Source: Pseudobdellovibrionaceae bacterium (lineage in GTDB: Bacteria > Bdellovibrionota > Bdellovibrionia > Bdellovibrionales > Bdellovibrionaceae). Taken from it: a stretch of DNA of 59,934 nt. Of the stretch, positions 37,254-45,425 are shown piece after piece. The notes beneath the pieces are model-generated. The model saw nothing but the letters and a program-made list of their open reading frames with translations, ran no database searches and was not told the DNA's origin. The translations under genes were made by a program, and so were the position numbers. The stretch spans positions 1-59,934 of the forward strand of contig JAKFYD010000002.1 of assembly GCA_021731025.1 (NCBI GenBank). Reading direction: 5' to 3'. Position 1 is the stretch's first letter, and the number at the start of each line of letters is the position of its first letter.

Positions 37254-38486
37254 ATGAAAACTTTAAAGCGGTTACACCTGACAACTTTGTCGATCTTTTT
37301 ATCATCTGCACTACAATTAACTGCGCCTACTGTACAAGCTCAGGCTGAACTCACCGAGGGCGGAGGCGGAACCGGCGGTGGTGGCACTCACGTTTGTTTC
37401 AAGAGCGACGGTCAAGGAGACCTCATATTAAAAAAAGGTAAACCAGTAATAAGTTCTATTGAATTTTACGATCTGTTCGAAGCAAAAAAAGTTCGGCGTA
37501 ATTACAAAGTTATTAATCCAGGAAATCTTACAGCCAATCAATTGCTCAATGAAGCTATGAAAAAGATTTATGAAGAATCCCCTTTATATGCTTACCAAAT
37601 TCTTTCGAATTTAAAGGCCTACTCTGAAATGAAAGAAGTGAATTACAACAAAAAATTCAACATCATTGGCGATGCCAATATTGTATTCACAAATAACAAT
37701 TGTGAGTACCGAGAAATTGCGCAATGGAGAGATCAGTACGAGAAAGTTTTTATCAATGGCAACTTAACAGAGATTTTCAATCGATCTCCACTAAATATTG
37801 CAGGGTTAGCACTGCACGAGTCGATTTATAAATTCGAAAGAACTCATTTTAATGCTACAACTTCTGATCACACCCGTGAAGTCGTTGGCCAGAGTTTTTC
37901 TGACAAGAAACTAACTTTGATTCCTAAAGCCTTTTTAGATAAACCGACTCCTGCTCTTCATCGTAATACACAAGATCCTTTTCATTTAATTAATAGTGCC
38001 ATTGTTCTTAAAAACAATTCAGATAGATTATATCTGAGATTTACGCTCCTAACTAAGAATCAGTACTCAGACCAGTTGCAAATCTACGTCAGCTCTTTAG
38101 AGTATTTACCAAACATGTGTCAACTTAAGGATTCAGGTAGCACCTGTGGTTTCCCAATTGAAAAAATCAGTAATTTTAAACCTATTGAACTTAACATCAG
38201 TAGCAATCCTAAATATTTTTGCATGAGCTGTCCCCTACCTAATGATGAAATGCCGGAAGTAAAAGTTGAAATATTTGACAACGCAGGCAACAAATTATTC
38301 GATGAACAAGTTAAACTTGAACTTAGTGATCTTAGAAGCGCTGACAATCACTATGAATCTGTTCCAAATGGAAAGGCACATGTAGGTCGCTTTTACTACC
38401 AAGCTACTTCTAGATTTATTACGGTCCCAACTTATGACAAAGGGATTGAGCCCGAAGTTCAAAGTTTAGATATTAATCTTAAATAA
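37254..38486 (+). CDS. Exported protein with Gly-rich N-terminus and HE motif
   Basis: 410 residues. Signal peptide (LTTLSIFLSSALQLTAPTVQA), then a glycine-rich segment GGGGTGGGGTHVC, a region of about 190 residues, and LALHESIYKFERTH followed by TREVVGQSFSD. The 33611-35014 lipoprotein has the same order (GGGG..C, then LLHE). The HE with a later His recalls zinc peptidases but is not a standard HExxH. The C-terminal 180 residues are beta-rich with cysteine pairs (CQL...CGF, CMSC). Function unknown. AAGGA precedes the ATG. It follows the regulator by 187 bp; I see no clear promoter in that gap. Confidence 0.62.
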   Translation: MKTLKRLHLTTLSIFLSSALQLTAPTVQAQAELTEGGGGTGGGGTHVCFKSDGQGDLILKKGKPVISSIEFYDLFEAKKVRRNYKVINPGNLTANQLLNEAMKKIYEESPLYAYQILSNLKAYSEMKEVNYNKKFNIIGDANIVFTNNNCEYREIAQWRDQYEKVFINGNLTEIFNRSPLNIAGLALHESIYKFERTHFNATTSDHTREVVGQSFSDKKLTLIPKAFLDKPTPALHRNTQDPFHLINSAIVLKNNSDRLYLRFTLLTKNQYSDQLQIYVSSLEYLPNMCQLKDSGSTCGFPIEKISNFKPIELNISSNPKYFCMSCPLPNDEMPEVKVEIFDNAGNKLFDEQVKLELSDLRSADNHYESVPNGKAHVGRFYYQATSRFITVPTYDKGIEPEVQSLDINLK

Positions 38487-38496
38487 TGAATTTTAT

Positions 38497-38522
38497 AAAG
38501 TCGGCAATTTTTTGCCGACTTT
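38497..38522. terminator. Bidirectional rho-independent terminator
   Basis: Perfect 11-bp stem (AAAGTCGGCAA at 38497-38507, TTGCCGACTTT at 38512-38522) with a TTTT loop and T/A tracts on both sides. It separates the convergent genes ending at 38486 and 38531. Confidence 0.9.
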
Positions 38523-38530
38523 AATTTTCC

Positions 38531-39124
38531 TCACGACCACAAATCGGGTCGTTTTGTACAAACAGCGTCCAAAGCTGGCAGCGATTTTCTAAATTCACTG
38601 ATCAAGCCAACATCCCCGCCTTGTAATTCCGGAGAGACCAAACAAACCTTAAAATTTTCTTTAAGACGATTCACAACAATCGCCGGCGGAATTTCCAAAA
38701 AGAAACAGTCGACCCAAACCCACTCACAGCGATTCTTAAATTTTTCACAAAATTCTACGGGTTCGAACTTGGACCAGCGAACAGCAAAAAAGTTTTTGTC
38801 TTCTTTGACCGACCATTTCACCATTGTTGGCAAAGCCGTATCCAAGAAGAAAAAATTCGTAATGCTATGTTGGTTCAATAATTCGAAAATGCGATTTTCT
38901 AAGCCATCTTCTTTGGTATTTAAAATCAAAGGCCCGTTAATCCCAGCCGCCTTGTAATGCTTCAACCATTCCTCAAAATTTTCACCTTCGGCCCAAGCAT
39001 CGTGACTGAGATGCAATTGGCCTTTGTGAGCCACTGAACTTCTGAGATCTATTTCGACGCCATAAGAACGATTAAGGCTATTCAGTTGCTGGGAAGAGTT
39101 ACATCGGTGTTGTATAAGAACCAT
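38531..39124 (-). CDS. Glycerophosphodiester phosphodiesterase-like (PI-PLC superfamily) protein
   Basis: 197 residues, shorter than canonical GDPDs (about 240-300). The core catalytic set is visible near the N-terminus: HRCNS (first His-Arg), GVEIDLR (Glu-Asp metal pair) and LHLSHDAW (second His). The rest fits a compact TIM barrel. It has no signal peptide, so it is cytosolic. It may act on a glycerophosphodiester or, in this glycan setting, on a sugar-phosphate diester. It is divergent from rfbB. Confidence 0.65.
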   Translation of the reverse strand: MVLIQHRCNSSQQLNSLNRSYGVEIDLRSSVAHKGQLHLSHDAWAEGENFEEWLKHYKAAGINGPLILNTKEDGLENRIFELLNQHSITNFFFLDTALPTMVKWSVKEDKNFFAVRWSKFEPVEFCEKFKNRCEWVWVDCFFLEIPPAIVVNRLKENFKVCLVSPELQGGDVGLISEFRKSLPALDAVCTKRPDLWS

Positions 39125-39193
39125 AGAGATAACTTACGTCTGCGGTGAAAGGACTGTAAAGGATTTACTTCCGGGCTCACCATCCCTAGGAAA

Positions 39194-39231
39194 AGAGGCA
39201 TTGCCTCTCGCGTTATAAGAAGCCTCGGCTT
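39194..39231. promoter_or_regulatory. Two palindromes upstream of rfbB
   Basis: AGAGGCA-T-TGCCTCT (39194-39208, perfect 7-bp arms around one base) and AAGCC-TC-GGCTT (39220-39231). They lie in the divergent gap between the GDPD-like gene and rfbB, about 40-80 bp before the rfbB ATG. Operator-like; no regulator can be assigned. Confidence 0.35.
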
Positions 39232-39272
39232 GAGAATTCCCTATAGAATACAGTACTCACTTAAGGATGCAG

Positions 39273-40322
39273 ATGTCAGAAAAACGGGAAAAGATTCTAG
39301 TCACCGGCGGCGCTGGTTTTATAGGCAGTGCCTTTGTTCGGCTGGCTTTACAACAGAATTACAAAGTCGTCATTATGGACGCATTAACCTATGCAGGTCA
39401 CATTGAAAATATCGAAGAGGTTCTAAAACCAGGAACCTGCGATTTTGAAAAAGGTTCTATCACTGATTTTAATTTTGTTTCCTCCGTGATCAAAAAACAC
39501 CAGCCCGATGCATTCTTGAATTTCGCAGCTGAAAGTCATGTCGATAACTCGATCTCTGGACCTAAAGCTTTTGTCGAAACGAATATTCTAGGAACCTTCA
39601 ATTGCCTGGAAGCCTGCCGCGAGTATTATGGCGCTCTATCGCCTCAGAAAAAAAACCTCTTTAAATACATTCAAATTTCAACTGACGAAGTTTTTGGCTC
39701 CTTAGGAGAAACCGGTAAATTTAGCGAAACTACAGCTTACCAACCCAACTCTCCTTACTCGTCATCAAAAGCAGGTGGAGATCATTTAGCTCGGGCTTGG
39801 TTTCACACCTACAGATTACCCGTGCTTGTCACAAACTGCTCGAATAACTACGGTCCGCGACAATTCCCCGAAAAATTAATTCCGCTCATGATTCAGAATG
39901 CTTTAAAAGAAAAACAACTTCCTGTTTATGGCAATGGTAAAAATGTGCGAGATTGGATTCACGTCGAAGATCATTGTCAGGGTGTTTTACTCGCTTTAGA
40001 AAAGGGCCAAGCAGGAGGCACTTATTGCTTTGGCGGCAATTCCGAAATGACCAACATTTCTGTCGTCGAAATGATATGCAATCATCTGGATCAAATTCAA
40101 GCTCGCAAAAATGGAAAAAAATATTCAGAACTGATTTCTTTTGTCGAGGACCGTGCCGGTCATGATTGGCGTTATGCGATTGATGACAGTTTAGCACAGA
40201 AGGAATTAGGCTTTAAAAGAAAGTTCACTCATTTCCAAGAGGGACTTAAAGCCACCTGCGATTGGTATTTGAATAACAAAACTTGGACCGAAAAAATTCA
40301 AAGTAAAAAGGGGTTATTGTGA
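39273..40322 (+). CDS. rfbB: dTDP-glucose 4,6-dehydratase
   Basis: 349 residues from ATG 39273. NAD-binding TGGAGFIGSAFVR, LNFAAESHVDNSI, ISTDEVFGSLG (catalytic Thr-Asp-Glu), SPYSSSKAGGDHL (YxxxK) and NNYGPRQFPEKLIPL are all diagnostic of RmlB/RfbB. It makes dTDP-4-keto-6-deoxyglucose. The next gene (rfbA) overlaps it by four bases and makes its substrate. I chose ATG 39273 over 39267 because AAGG then sits at normal spacing. With the WecE-like gene at 54369 this points to dTDP-4-amino-4,6-dideoxygalactose. Confidence 0.95.
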   Translation: MSEKREKILVTGGAGFIGSAFVRLALQQNYKVVIMDALTYAGHIENIEEVLKPGTCDFEKGSITDFNFVSSVIKKHQPDAFLNFAAESHVDNSISGPKAFVETNILGTFNCLEACREYYGALSPQKKNLFKYIQISTDEVFGSLGETGKFSETTAYQPNSPYSSSKAGGDHLARAWFHTYRLPVLVTNCSNNYGPRQFPEKLIPLMIQNALKEKQLPVYGNGKNVRDWIHVEDHCQGVLLALEKGQAGGTYCFGGNSEMTNISVVEMICNHLDQIQARKNGKKYSELISFVEDRAGHDWRYAIDDSLAQKELGFKRKFTHFQEGLKATCDWYLNNKTWTEKIQSKKGLL

Positions 40323-41194
40323 AAGGAATTCTTTTAGCTGGAGGCAGTGGGACTCGACTGTTTCCCTCGACGAAATCAGTTTCGAAACAATTGCTTCCCG
40401 TTTATGATAAGCCAACGATCTATTATCCACTTTCGACTTTAATGCTCGCAGGTCTTTCCGATATTTTGATAATTTCGACCCCGCGAGATATTCCCGTCAT
40501 TCAAGATCTTTTAGGTGACGGTAGTCAGTTCGGAATTAAACTCTCCTATAAAGTTCAACCCAGTCCTGATGGAATCCCCCAAGCTTTTCTGTTGGGAGAA
40601 GATTTCTTAGCTGGCTCCAGCGCTTGTTTAATTTTGGGAGATAATCTTTTCTACGGTCACGACATTCCCAAGCAAATGCAAGCTGCCGTTCAACGATCGG
40701 GCTCAACAGTCTTTGCTTACCATGTACAAGACCCCGAAAGATACGGAGTCATTGATTTTGATAAAAATAAAAAAGCGATTTCCGTCGAGGAAAAGCCAAC
40801 TCAGCCCAAGTCCAATTGGGCTATCACCGGATTATACTTTTTTGATAACACCGTGGTTTCCAAAACAAAACAACTGAAGCCGTCTCGCCGAGGAGAATTG
40901 GAAATCACGGATCTAATCCGTAGTTACATGGATGAAAACGCGTTACACGTCGAGGCTATGGGACGCGGCCGAGCTTGGTTGGACACGGGCACTCATCAAT
41001 CTTTGCTAACCGCTTCACACTTTGTACAAACTTTAGAAGATCGACAAGGCTTGAAGATCGCCTGCTTGGAAGAAGTGGCTTATCTGCAAGGATTTATCAC
41101 CATCGAGGATCTTAAAGCGCTGGCGGAAAGTTACCCCAATTCCAGTTACGGCAATTATGTTAAGCAACTGGCTGCAGGGAAATTACCTAAATAA
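40319..41194 (+). CDS. rfbA: Glucose-1-phosphate thymidylyltransferase
   Basis: 291 residues, the usual length for RmlA. GILLAGGSGTRLFPSTKSVSKQ is the nucleotide/phosphate loop; VYDKPTIYYPLSTLMLAG, ILGDNLFYGHD (metal Asp) and the VEEKP loop (Lys) are characteristic. Catalyses dTTP + glucose-1-phosphate to dTDP-glucose. It starts with GTG, overlapping the rfbB stop (GTGA). rmlC and rmlD do not follow, so the pathway here does not lead to rhamnose unless they are elsewhere. Its stop overlaps the next gene's ATG by one base (TAATG). Confidence 0.95.
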   Translation: MKGILLAGGSGTRLFPSTKSVSKQLLPVYDKPTIYYPLSTLMLAGLSDILIISTPRDIPVIQDLLGDGSQFGIKLSYKVQPSPDGIPQAFLLGEDFLAGSSACLILGDNLFYGHDIPKQMQAAVQRSGSTVFAYHVQDPERYGVIDFDKNKKAISVEEKPTQPKSNWAITGLYFFDNTVVSKTKQLKPSRRGELEITDLIRSYMDENALHVEAMGRGRAWLDTGTHQSLLTASHFVQTLEDRQGLKIACLEEVAYLQGFITIEDLKALAESYPNSSYGNYVKQLAAGKLPK

Positions 41195-42132
41195 TGACAA
41201 GCACAACCGACTCACATCAGGTTAAAAAATTAACGGAAAACTTCAGCGAAGGCGTTTCCAAAGAAAATGAAATTTCGGCCGCTGCCGCAAAACATTTTTT
41301 TTCTTTTCTAGAGCAATGTAAAACTCCTGATGAGTTTTACAACAATCTTCTCTCCCACGCTAAAATAGAATACTCCGAATTCAGCAAAAAATTCCCCGCC
41401 CCTCATTTAAAAATCTTGGATATCGGAGTCGGTCGAGGAGAATCATCAGTCTTCTTAGCTCACCAAGGTCATCATGTATTTTCGGTTGAGCCCTCCATTG
41501 ATTTTTGTAACTTAATCTCATTTATAAAAAATAAATTTAAACTTAAGATCGATGTAATCAACACGGTCGGCGAAGAAACAGATAAAATTGAAGAAAAAGA
41601 TTTTGATGTCGTTATTTTCAATGCCAGTCTCCACCACTGCGACAATCCCGACCTGGCTTTGAAAAATGCTTTTAACCTTCTTAAAACCAGAGGAATTATT
41701 TTCCTATCTTCAGAAATTCAGATTCGCCCCTGGGTAAACAAAAAACGCTGGTATTGGCTCCTAGAAAACTTCCCACAAAAGATGAAACACTATGGAGGTA
41801 ATGAGCATGCTTACTACTCCTGGGAATACGTTCAAATGTTAAAGAAGGCCGGTTTCAAACAGGTGAAAAGGCTCCCTTCAGGGCAATTTTTAAGCCCGAT
41901 GTATCGAATTAAATACGATCTCAATGCAAAACCATTGGCGCAGCGAAATTTGAAAGAAAAAACCATTTTCGCTATTCGGTGTGGGTACTATTTTGCCATG
42001 GCCCTGTTGGTGCGCTTACCGATACTCTATCAACCCTTAAGTTCCATTTCTCTTTTGCCAGCTCAATTTTATGCTGTGAAACTCAATAATTCTGACTTCA
42101 AGACTCAGCAAAAAATTGCAGGAGGTACCTAA
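41194..42132 (+). CDS. Class I SAM-dependent methyltransferase
   Basis: 312 residues. LKILDIGVGRGESSVFLA is the AdoMet-binding motif I, VFSVEPS the acidic end of strand 2 and DVVIFNASLHHCDNPDLALKNAFNLLKTRGIIFLSSE the post-motif region of Methyltransf_11/23 enzymes. The C-terminal 110 residues include hydrophobic stretches (YYFAMALLVRLPILY) that may attach it to the membrane. In this cluster it most likely methylates a sugar residue. Coupled to rfbA by TAATG. Confidence 0.75.
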   Translation: MTSTTDSHQVKKLTENFSEGVSKENEISAAAAKHFFSFLEQCKTPDEFYNNLLSHAKIEYSEFSKKFPAPHLKILDIGVGRGESSVFLAHQGHHVFSVEPSIDFCNLISFIKNKFKLKIDVINTVGEETDKIEEKDFDVVIFNASLHHCDNPDLALKNAFNLLKTRGIIFLSSEIQIRPWVNKKRWYWLLENFPQKMKHYGGNEHAYYSWEYVQMLKKAGFKQVKRLPSGQFLSPMYRIKYDLNAKPLAQRNLKEKTIFAIRCGYYFAMALLVRLPILYQPLSSISLLPAQFYAVKLNNSDFKTQQKIAGGT

Positions 42133-42133
42133 C

Positions 42134-43096
42134 ATGAAGATATTTTCAAGTCTCAACCCACTTAGTATGGCACGCGAATATCGTAGTCTCCGACGTCAAG
42201 TCAATGCATTGAGAGCTTCCGATGAATTCCGAAATCTTGTTTATTCAGGATTTTGGAAAAAGGTTCCTCATCGTGAATTTTCAACTGATATATCCTGTCT
42301 GCCACACATTAGTGACTTTGAAAATCCTAAGGTCATACATTGGTGTCAGCAATTCAAAGAGAATGTTGGCCTTCATCGAAAAATTTGGGAATGGTGTTTT
42401 ATTTCTGAAGCGTTTGAATCTCGGGGATTTTTAAAACCTGGAAAAAGGGGCCTAGGATTTGCTGTTGGCCGAGAGCCAATGCCCAGTCTATTTGCCAAAA
42501 AGGGTTGCCAAATTACTGCCACAGATGGCGATCCTAAAAATGCCGTAAAGCAAGGTTGGAATAAATTTAATGAGTACTCACAGAATGCTGCTGAATTAAA
42601 TTTACGCGAAATTTGTCCAGCCGAAATATTCGCAAAGCATGTTGAATTTCAATTTGCAGATATGAAACAAATTCCCCCGTCTCTCAAAGATTATGATTTT
42701 CTGTGGTCGGCTTGCGCTATTGAGCATCTAGGGACCATTCAAAAAGGATTAGACTTCGTCGTAAAGTCCATGGATTGTTTAAAACCTGGCGGGGTGGCTG
42801 TGCATACACTCGAACTTAATTTATCGTCTCGAGATGAAACTGTTGATAACAATGATTTCACAATTCTATTTAGAACCAAAGATCTGGAAAAATGCGCTGA
42901 GCAACTTCGTCAGCAGGGCCATAAGGTTGCTACCTTGGATTATTCTATTGGCTCTAATCAATTAGATATGACTGTTGATTTATCGCCCTATGCTTTTCGT
43001 AAAATATCTGATTCCAATTTGCCACATGTAAAAATATTTATGGAAGGTTATGTCTCTTCGAGTTTTGGCCTTATTATTGAAAAAGCGATAAAATAG
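42134..43096 (+). CDS. SAM-dependent methyltransferase-like protein
   Basis: 320 residues. The AdoMet motif is degenerate but recognisable: KRGLGFAVGREPMPSLFAKKGCQITATDGDP, then DFLWSACAIEHLGTIQKGLDFVVKSMDCLKPGGVAVHTLEL, the LKPGG loop of Methyltransf_11. An N-terminal 90-residue extension is not recognised. GGAGG eight bases before ATG 42134 fixes the start and rules out TTG 42116. Probable glycan methyltransferase, immediately downstream of another one. Confidence 0.7.
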   Translation: MKIFSSLNPLSMAREYRSLRRQVNALRASDEFRNLVYSGFWKKVPHREFSTDISCLPHISDFENPKVIHWCQQFKENVGLHRKIWEWCFISEAFESRGFLKPGKRGLGFAVGREPMPSLFAKKGCQITATDGDPKNAVKQGWNKFNEYSQNAAELNLREICPAEIFAKHVEFQFADMKQIPPSLKDYDFLWSACAIEHLGTIQKGLDFVVKSMDCLKPGGVAVHTLELNLSSRDETVDNNDFTILFRTKDLEKCAEQLRQQGHKVATLDYSIGSNQLDMTVDLSPYAFRKISDSNLPHVKIFMEGYVSSSFGLIIEKAIK

Positions 43097-43191
43097 AACT
43101 GTTTTAGGCCCTCAAATTTAAAAATCCCTTGAGACTAGCCTCTAATTCGGGGTAAAACTGACAAAATTTCTGTTTCGAACAAAGGATCATT

Positions 43192-44580
43192 ATGCTTCCC
43201 ATAGTTCTTTCCGGCGGCAGTGGAACACGCTTATGGCCCGTTTCTAGAACAAAGTGGCCCAAACAATTTTGTGACCTATTTGAAGAGTCACTTCAATCCC
43301 TCACTTTAAAACGTGTGGCTCGTTTAGGAACTCCTTGGGTTTTAACTTGTGAAAGTTTGCGTGGCCTTACCGACAAGAAACTGAAAGAAATTAATTTTAC
43401 CAAATCAAAAGCTCTTTACGAACCTCAAGCCAAGAACACGGCACCAGCCATTGCCTTTCTTTGTAAATATTTATTACTCCAAGGCCAAGAAGAAGAAATC
43501 GTCGGAGTTTTCCCTGCCGATCAACTCATCGAAAAAGAAGATGAATTTATTAAAGCAGTTTCTTTGGCGGTGAAAGAAGCCGAAAATGACAAAATAGTGA
43601 CCTTGGGAATTCAACCCACCTTTCCCGCAACAGGCTTTGGCTACATTCAAATTCAAAAACAAGCGAGCATGGAAGAATCAGGATTTGAGTCTTTCAAAGT
43701 CGTTCAATTTCACGAAAAACCAAATCAAGAAAAAGCGGCCGAGTTTTTAAAAAACAAAAGCTTCCAATGGAATGCCGGCATTTTTATTTTTAAAGTAAAG
43801 GTTATGGCTGAAGTTCTTAAAAATAATGCTCCTGACGTATGGAGTGTAGCAGATCAGCTGAAAGCGGATTTAAGCAACTTAACTGAAGTTTATGATGATT
43901 TCCGTAACGTCAGTATTGATTACGCCGTTATTGAAAATCTCCGTGAAGATTGTCTTCGTTGCATTCCCTGCGATATCGGTTGGAATGATGTGGGTTCATG
44001 GGATGCAATGGCTGAAATGACTGGCCTACAAAGACCTGTGCAGACTCGAGTCGATCACAATTCCAAAAATAATTTTCTGCACCCTCTTCCGGAAAAGACT
44101 TATGCTTTTGTTAGCGTTGAAGATCTCATCGTGGTTGATACCAAAGATGCTTTATTAATTTCAAAAAAAGGTCAATCCCAAGACGTTAAAAATGTCGTTG
44201 AGAAGTTGAAAGTGATTCAACCTCCTGTAGTGAATGAACATATTTTTGAAGAGCGACCTTGGGGACGATTCGAAGTTCTGAAAGACACCGAGAGATACAA
44301 ATCCAAAGTCATTCACGTACTTCCTTCTTCACAAATTTCCTATCAATCCCACGCGAAACGCGAAGAGCATTGGCTAATCACTCAGGGCCGCGGAGAAGTG
44401 GTCTTAGAGGATAAAATAATTCCTGTTCAAGCCGGAGTTTACGTTAAGATTCCATTGGGAGCTCGTCACCGCATTCGCAATACGGGGCGTGAGGTGATCG
44501 AGTTCATCGAAGTGCAAATGGGCACTTATTTCGGCGAGGACGACATTGTTCGATATCAAGATGATTACAAGAGGGTCTAA
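43192..44580 (+). CDS. manC: Mannose-1-phosphate guanylyltransferase / mannose-6-phosphate isomerase
   Basis: 462 residues, the bifunctional type II enzyme. N-terminal guanylyltransferase: LPIVLSGGSGTRLWPVSRTKWPKQF, ATGFGYIQ, HEKP and WNAGIFIF. C-terminal cupin isomerase domain: ERPWGRFEVL, SHAKREEHW (metal His), PLGARHRIRN. It makes GDP-mannose, the precursor of mannose, fucose or GDP-linked 6-deoxysugars. No phosphomannomutase is in the window. AAGGA precedes the ATG; the gene follows the methyltransferase after 95 bp. Confidence 0.95.
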   Translation: MLPIVLSGGSGTRLWPVSRTKWPKQFCDLFEESLQSLTLKRVARLGTPWVLTCESLRGLTDKKLKEINFTKSKALYEPQAKNTAPAIAFLCKYLLLQGQEEEIVGVFPADQLIEKEDEFIKAVSLAVKEAENDKIVTLGIQPTFPATGFGYIQIQKQASMEESGFESFKVVQFHEKPNQEKAAEFLKNKSFQWNAGIFIFKVKVMAEVLKNNAPDVWSVADQLKADLSNLTEVYDDFRNVSIDYAVIENLREDCLRCIPCDIGWNDVGSWDAMAEMTGLQRPVQTRVDHNSKNNFLHPLPEKTYAFVSVEDLIVVDTKDALLISKKGQSQDVKNVVEKLKVIQPPVVNEHIFEERPWGRFEVLKDTERYKSKVIHVLPSSQISYQSHAKREEHWLITQGRGEVVLEDKIIPVQAGVYVKIPLGARHRIRNTGREVIEFIEVQMGTYFGEDDIVRYQDDYKRV

Positions 44581-44582
44581 TA

Positions 44583-45422
44583 TTGTTGGTCCACTTTTTA
44601 AAACTTCTTATTTATAGACTCAGTGGCTGCAAACCATGGTCACGAGGATATGTTGCCTCTCGCACTCATCTTATAAAGAAAGAATTGGCTCTTAATTCTT
44701 TTAATCTACAACAGTTACCTAATCACTATGGTCATGGCTTTGATGAGCGTGTGATTGAATACCCTTGGGTATTTTCTCGGCTTTCAAAACAAAAGGCACA
44801 ACTTTTGGACGCAGGCTCAGTTCTCAATTTTGATTACATTTTAGATCAGTCCAATCTTAAAGAAAAAAAGATCACGATCTCAACTTTAGCTCCAGAAAGA
44901 AACTGCTATTGGTTTAAGAATATCTCTTATGTTTTTGAAGACTTTCGCCAATCGTGTTTTAAGGAAAATCATTTTGACGAAATCATTTGCCTTTCAACAT
45001 TAGAGCATGTGGGGCTGGACAATGATGTGTACACTGCAGGGGCCGAATCTGGCATTCGCGGAGAAGCCCTAGGAGAATCCTTAACACAAAAAAGCGGGTC
45101 CTTTCTCCAAGCAATTTCTGAATTGAAACGCATTCTAAAACCCGGAGGTAAAATTTATCTAAGTATGCCTTACGGAAGACATGTCAATCATGGCTGGTTA
45201 CAAGTTTTTGACAGCAAGATGGTTGATGAAATTTACTCTCAATTTTCCTCTTCATCGATACTAGAATGGATTTTTATCTACACTCCGAAAGGTTGGAAAA
45301 TATCCAACCGTGATGAAGCAAAAAATGCTCTTTACTTTGATAAACATAAGCCCATTTCGGAAACCAATGAATCTTTAGCTGCCGCAGAGGCAGTCATTTG
45401 TATTGAACTGACTAAGACCTAA
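44583..45422 (+). CDS. SAM methyltransferase-like protein
   Basis: 279 residues from TTG 44583, preceded by AGAGGG. The Rossmann region has an altered motif I (QLLDAGSVLNFDYIL), but the later part is typical: FDEIICLSTLEHVGLDND, ISELKRILKPGGKIYLSMPYG. Proteins of this kind occur in O-antigen clusters as probable sugar methyltransferases. The weak glycine motif leaves some doubt about AdoMet binding. It lies two bases after manC and three before the flippase gene, so it is clearly in the same operon. Confidence 0.7.
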   Translation: MLVHFLKLLIYRLSGCKPWSRGYVASRTHLIKKELALNSFNLQQLPNHYGHGFDERVIEYPWVFSRLSKQKAQLLDAGSVLNFDYILDQSNLKEKKITISTLAPERNCYWFKNISYVFEDFRQSCFKENHFDEIICLSTLEHVGLDNDVYTAGAESGIRGEALGESLTQKSGSFLQAISELKRILKPGGKIYLSMPYGRHVNHGWLQVFDSKMVDEIYSQFSSSSILEWIFIYTPKGWKISNRDEAKNALYFDKHKPISETNESLAAAEAVICIELTKT

Positions 45423-45425
45423 TTC

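Noticed and set aside
38120-38347. Minus-strand frame within the 37254-38486 gene
   Set aside because: A shadow of the exported protein gene: no start signal and Leu/Ser-rich translation typical of antisense reading.
41194-42132. dTDP-rhamnose pathway (rmlABCD) reading of the rfbB-rfbA pair
   Set aside because: rmlC and rmlD are absent from the window, the next gene is a methyltransferase, and a WecE-like aminotransferase offers a better destination for the 4-keto sugar.
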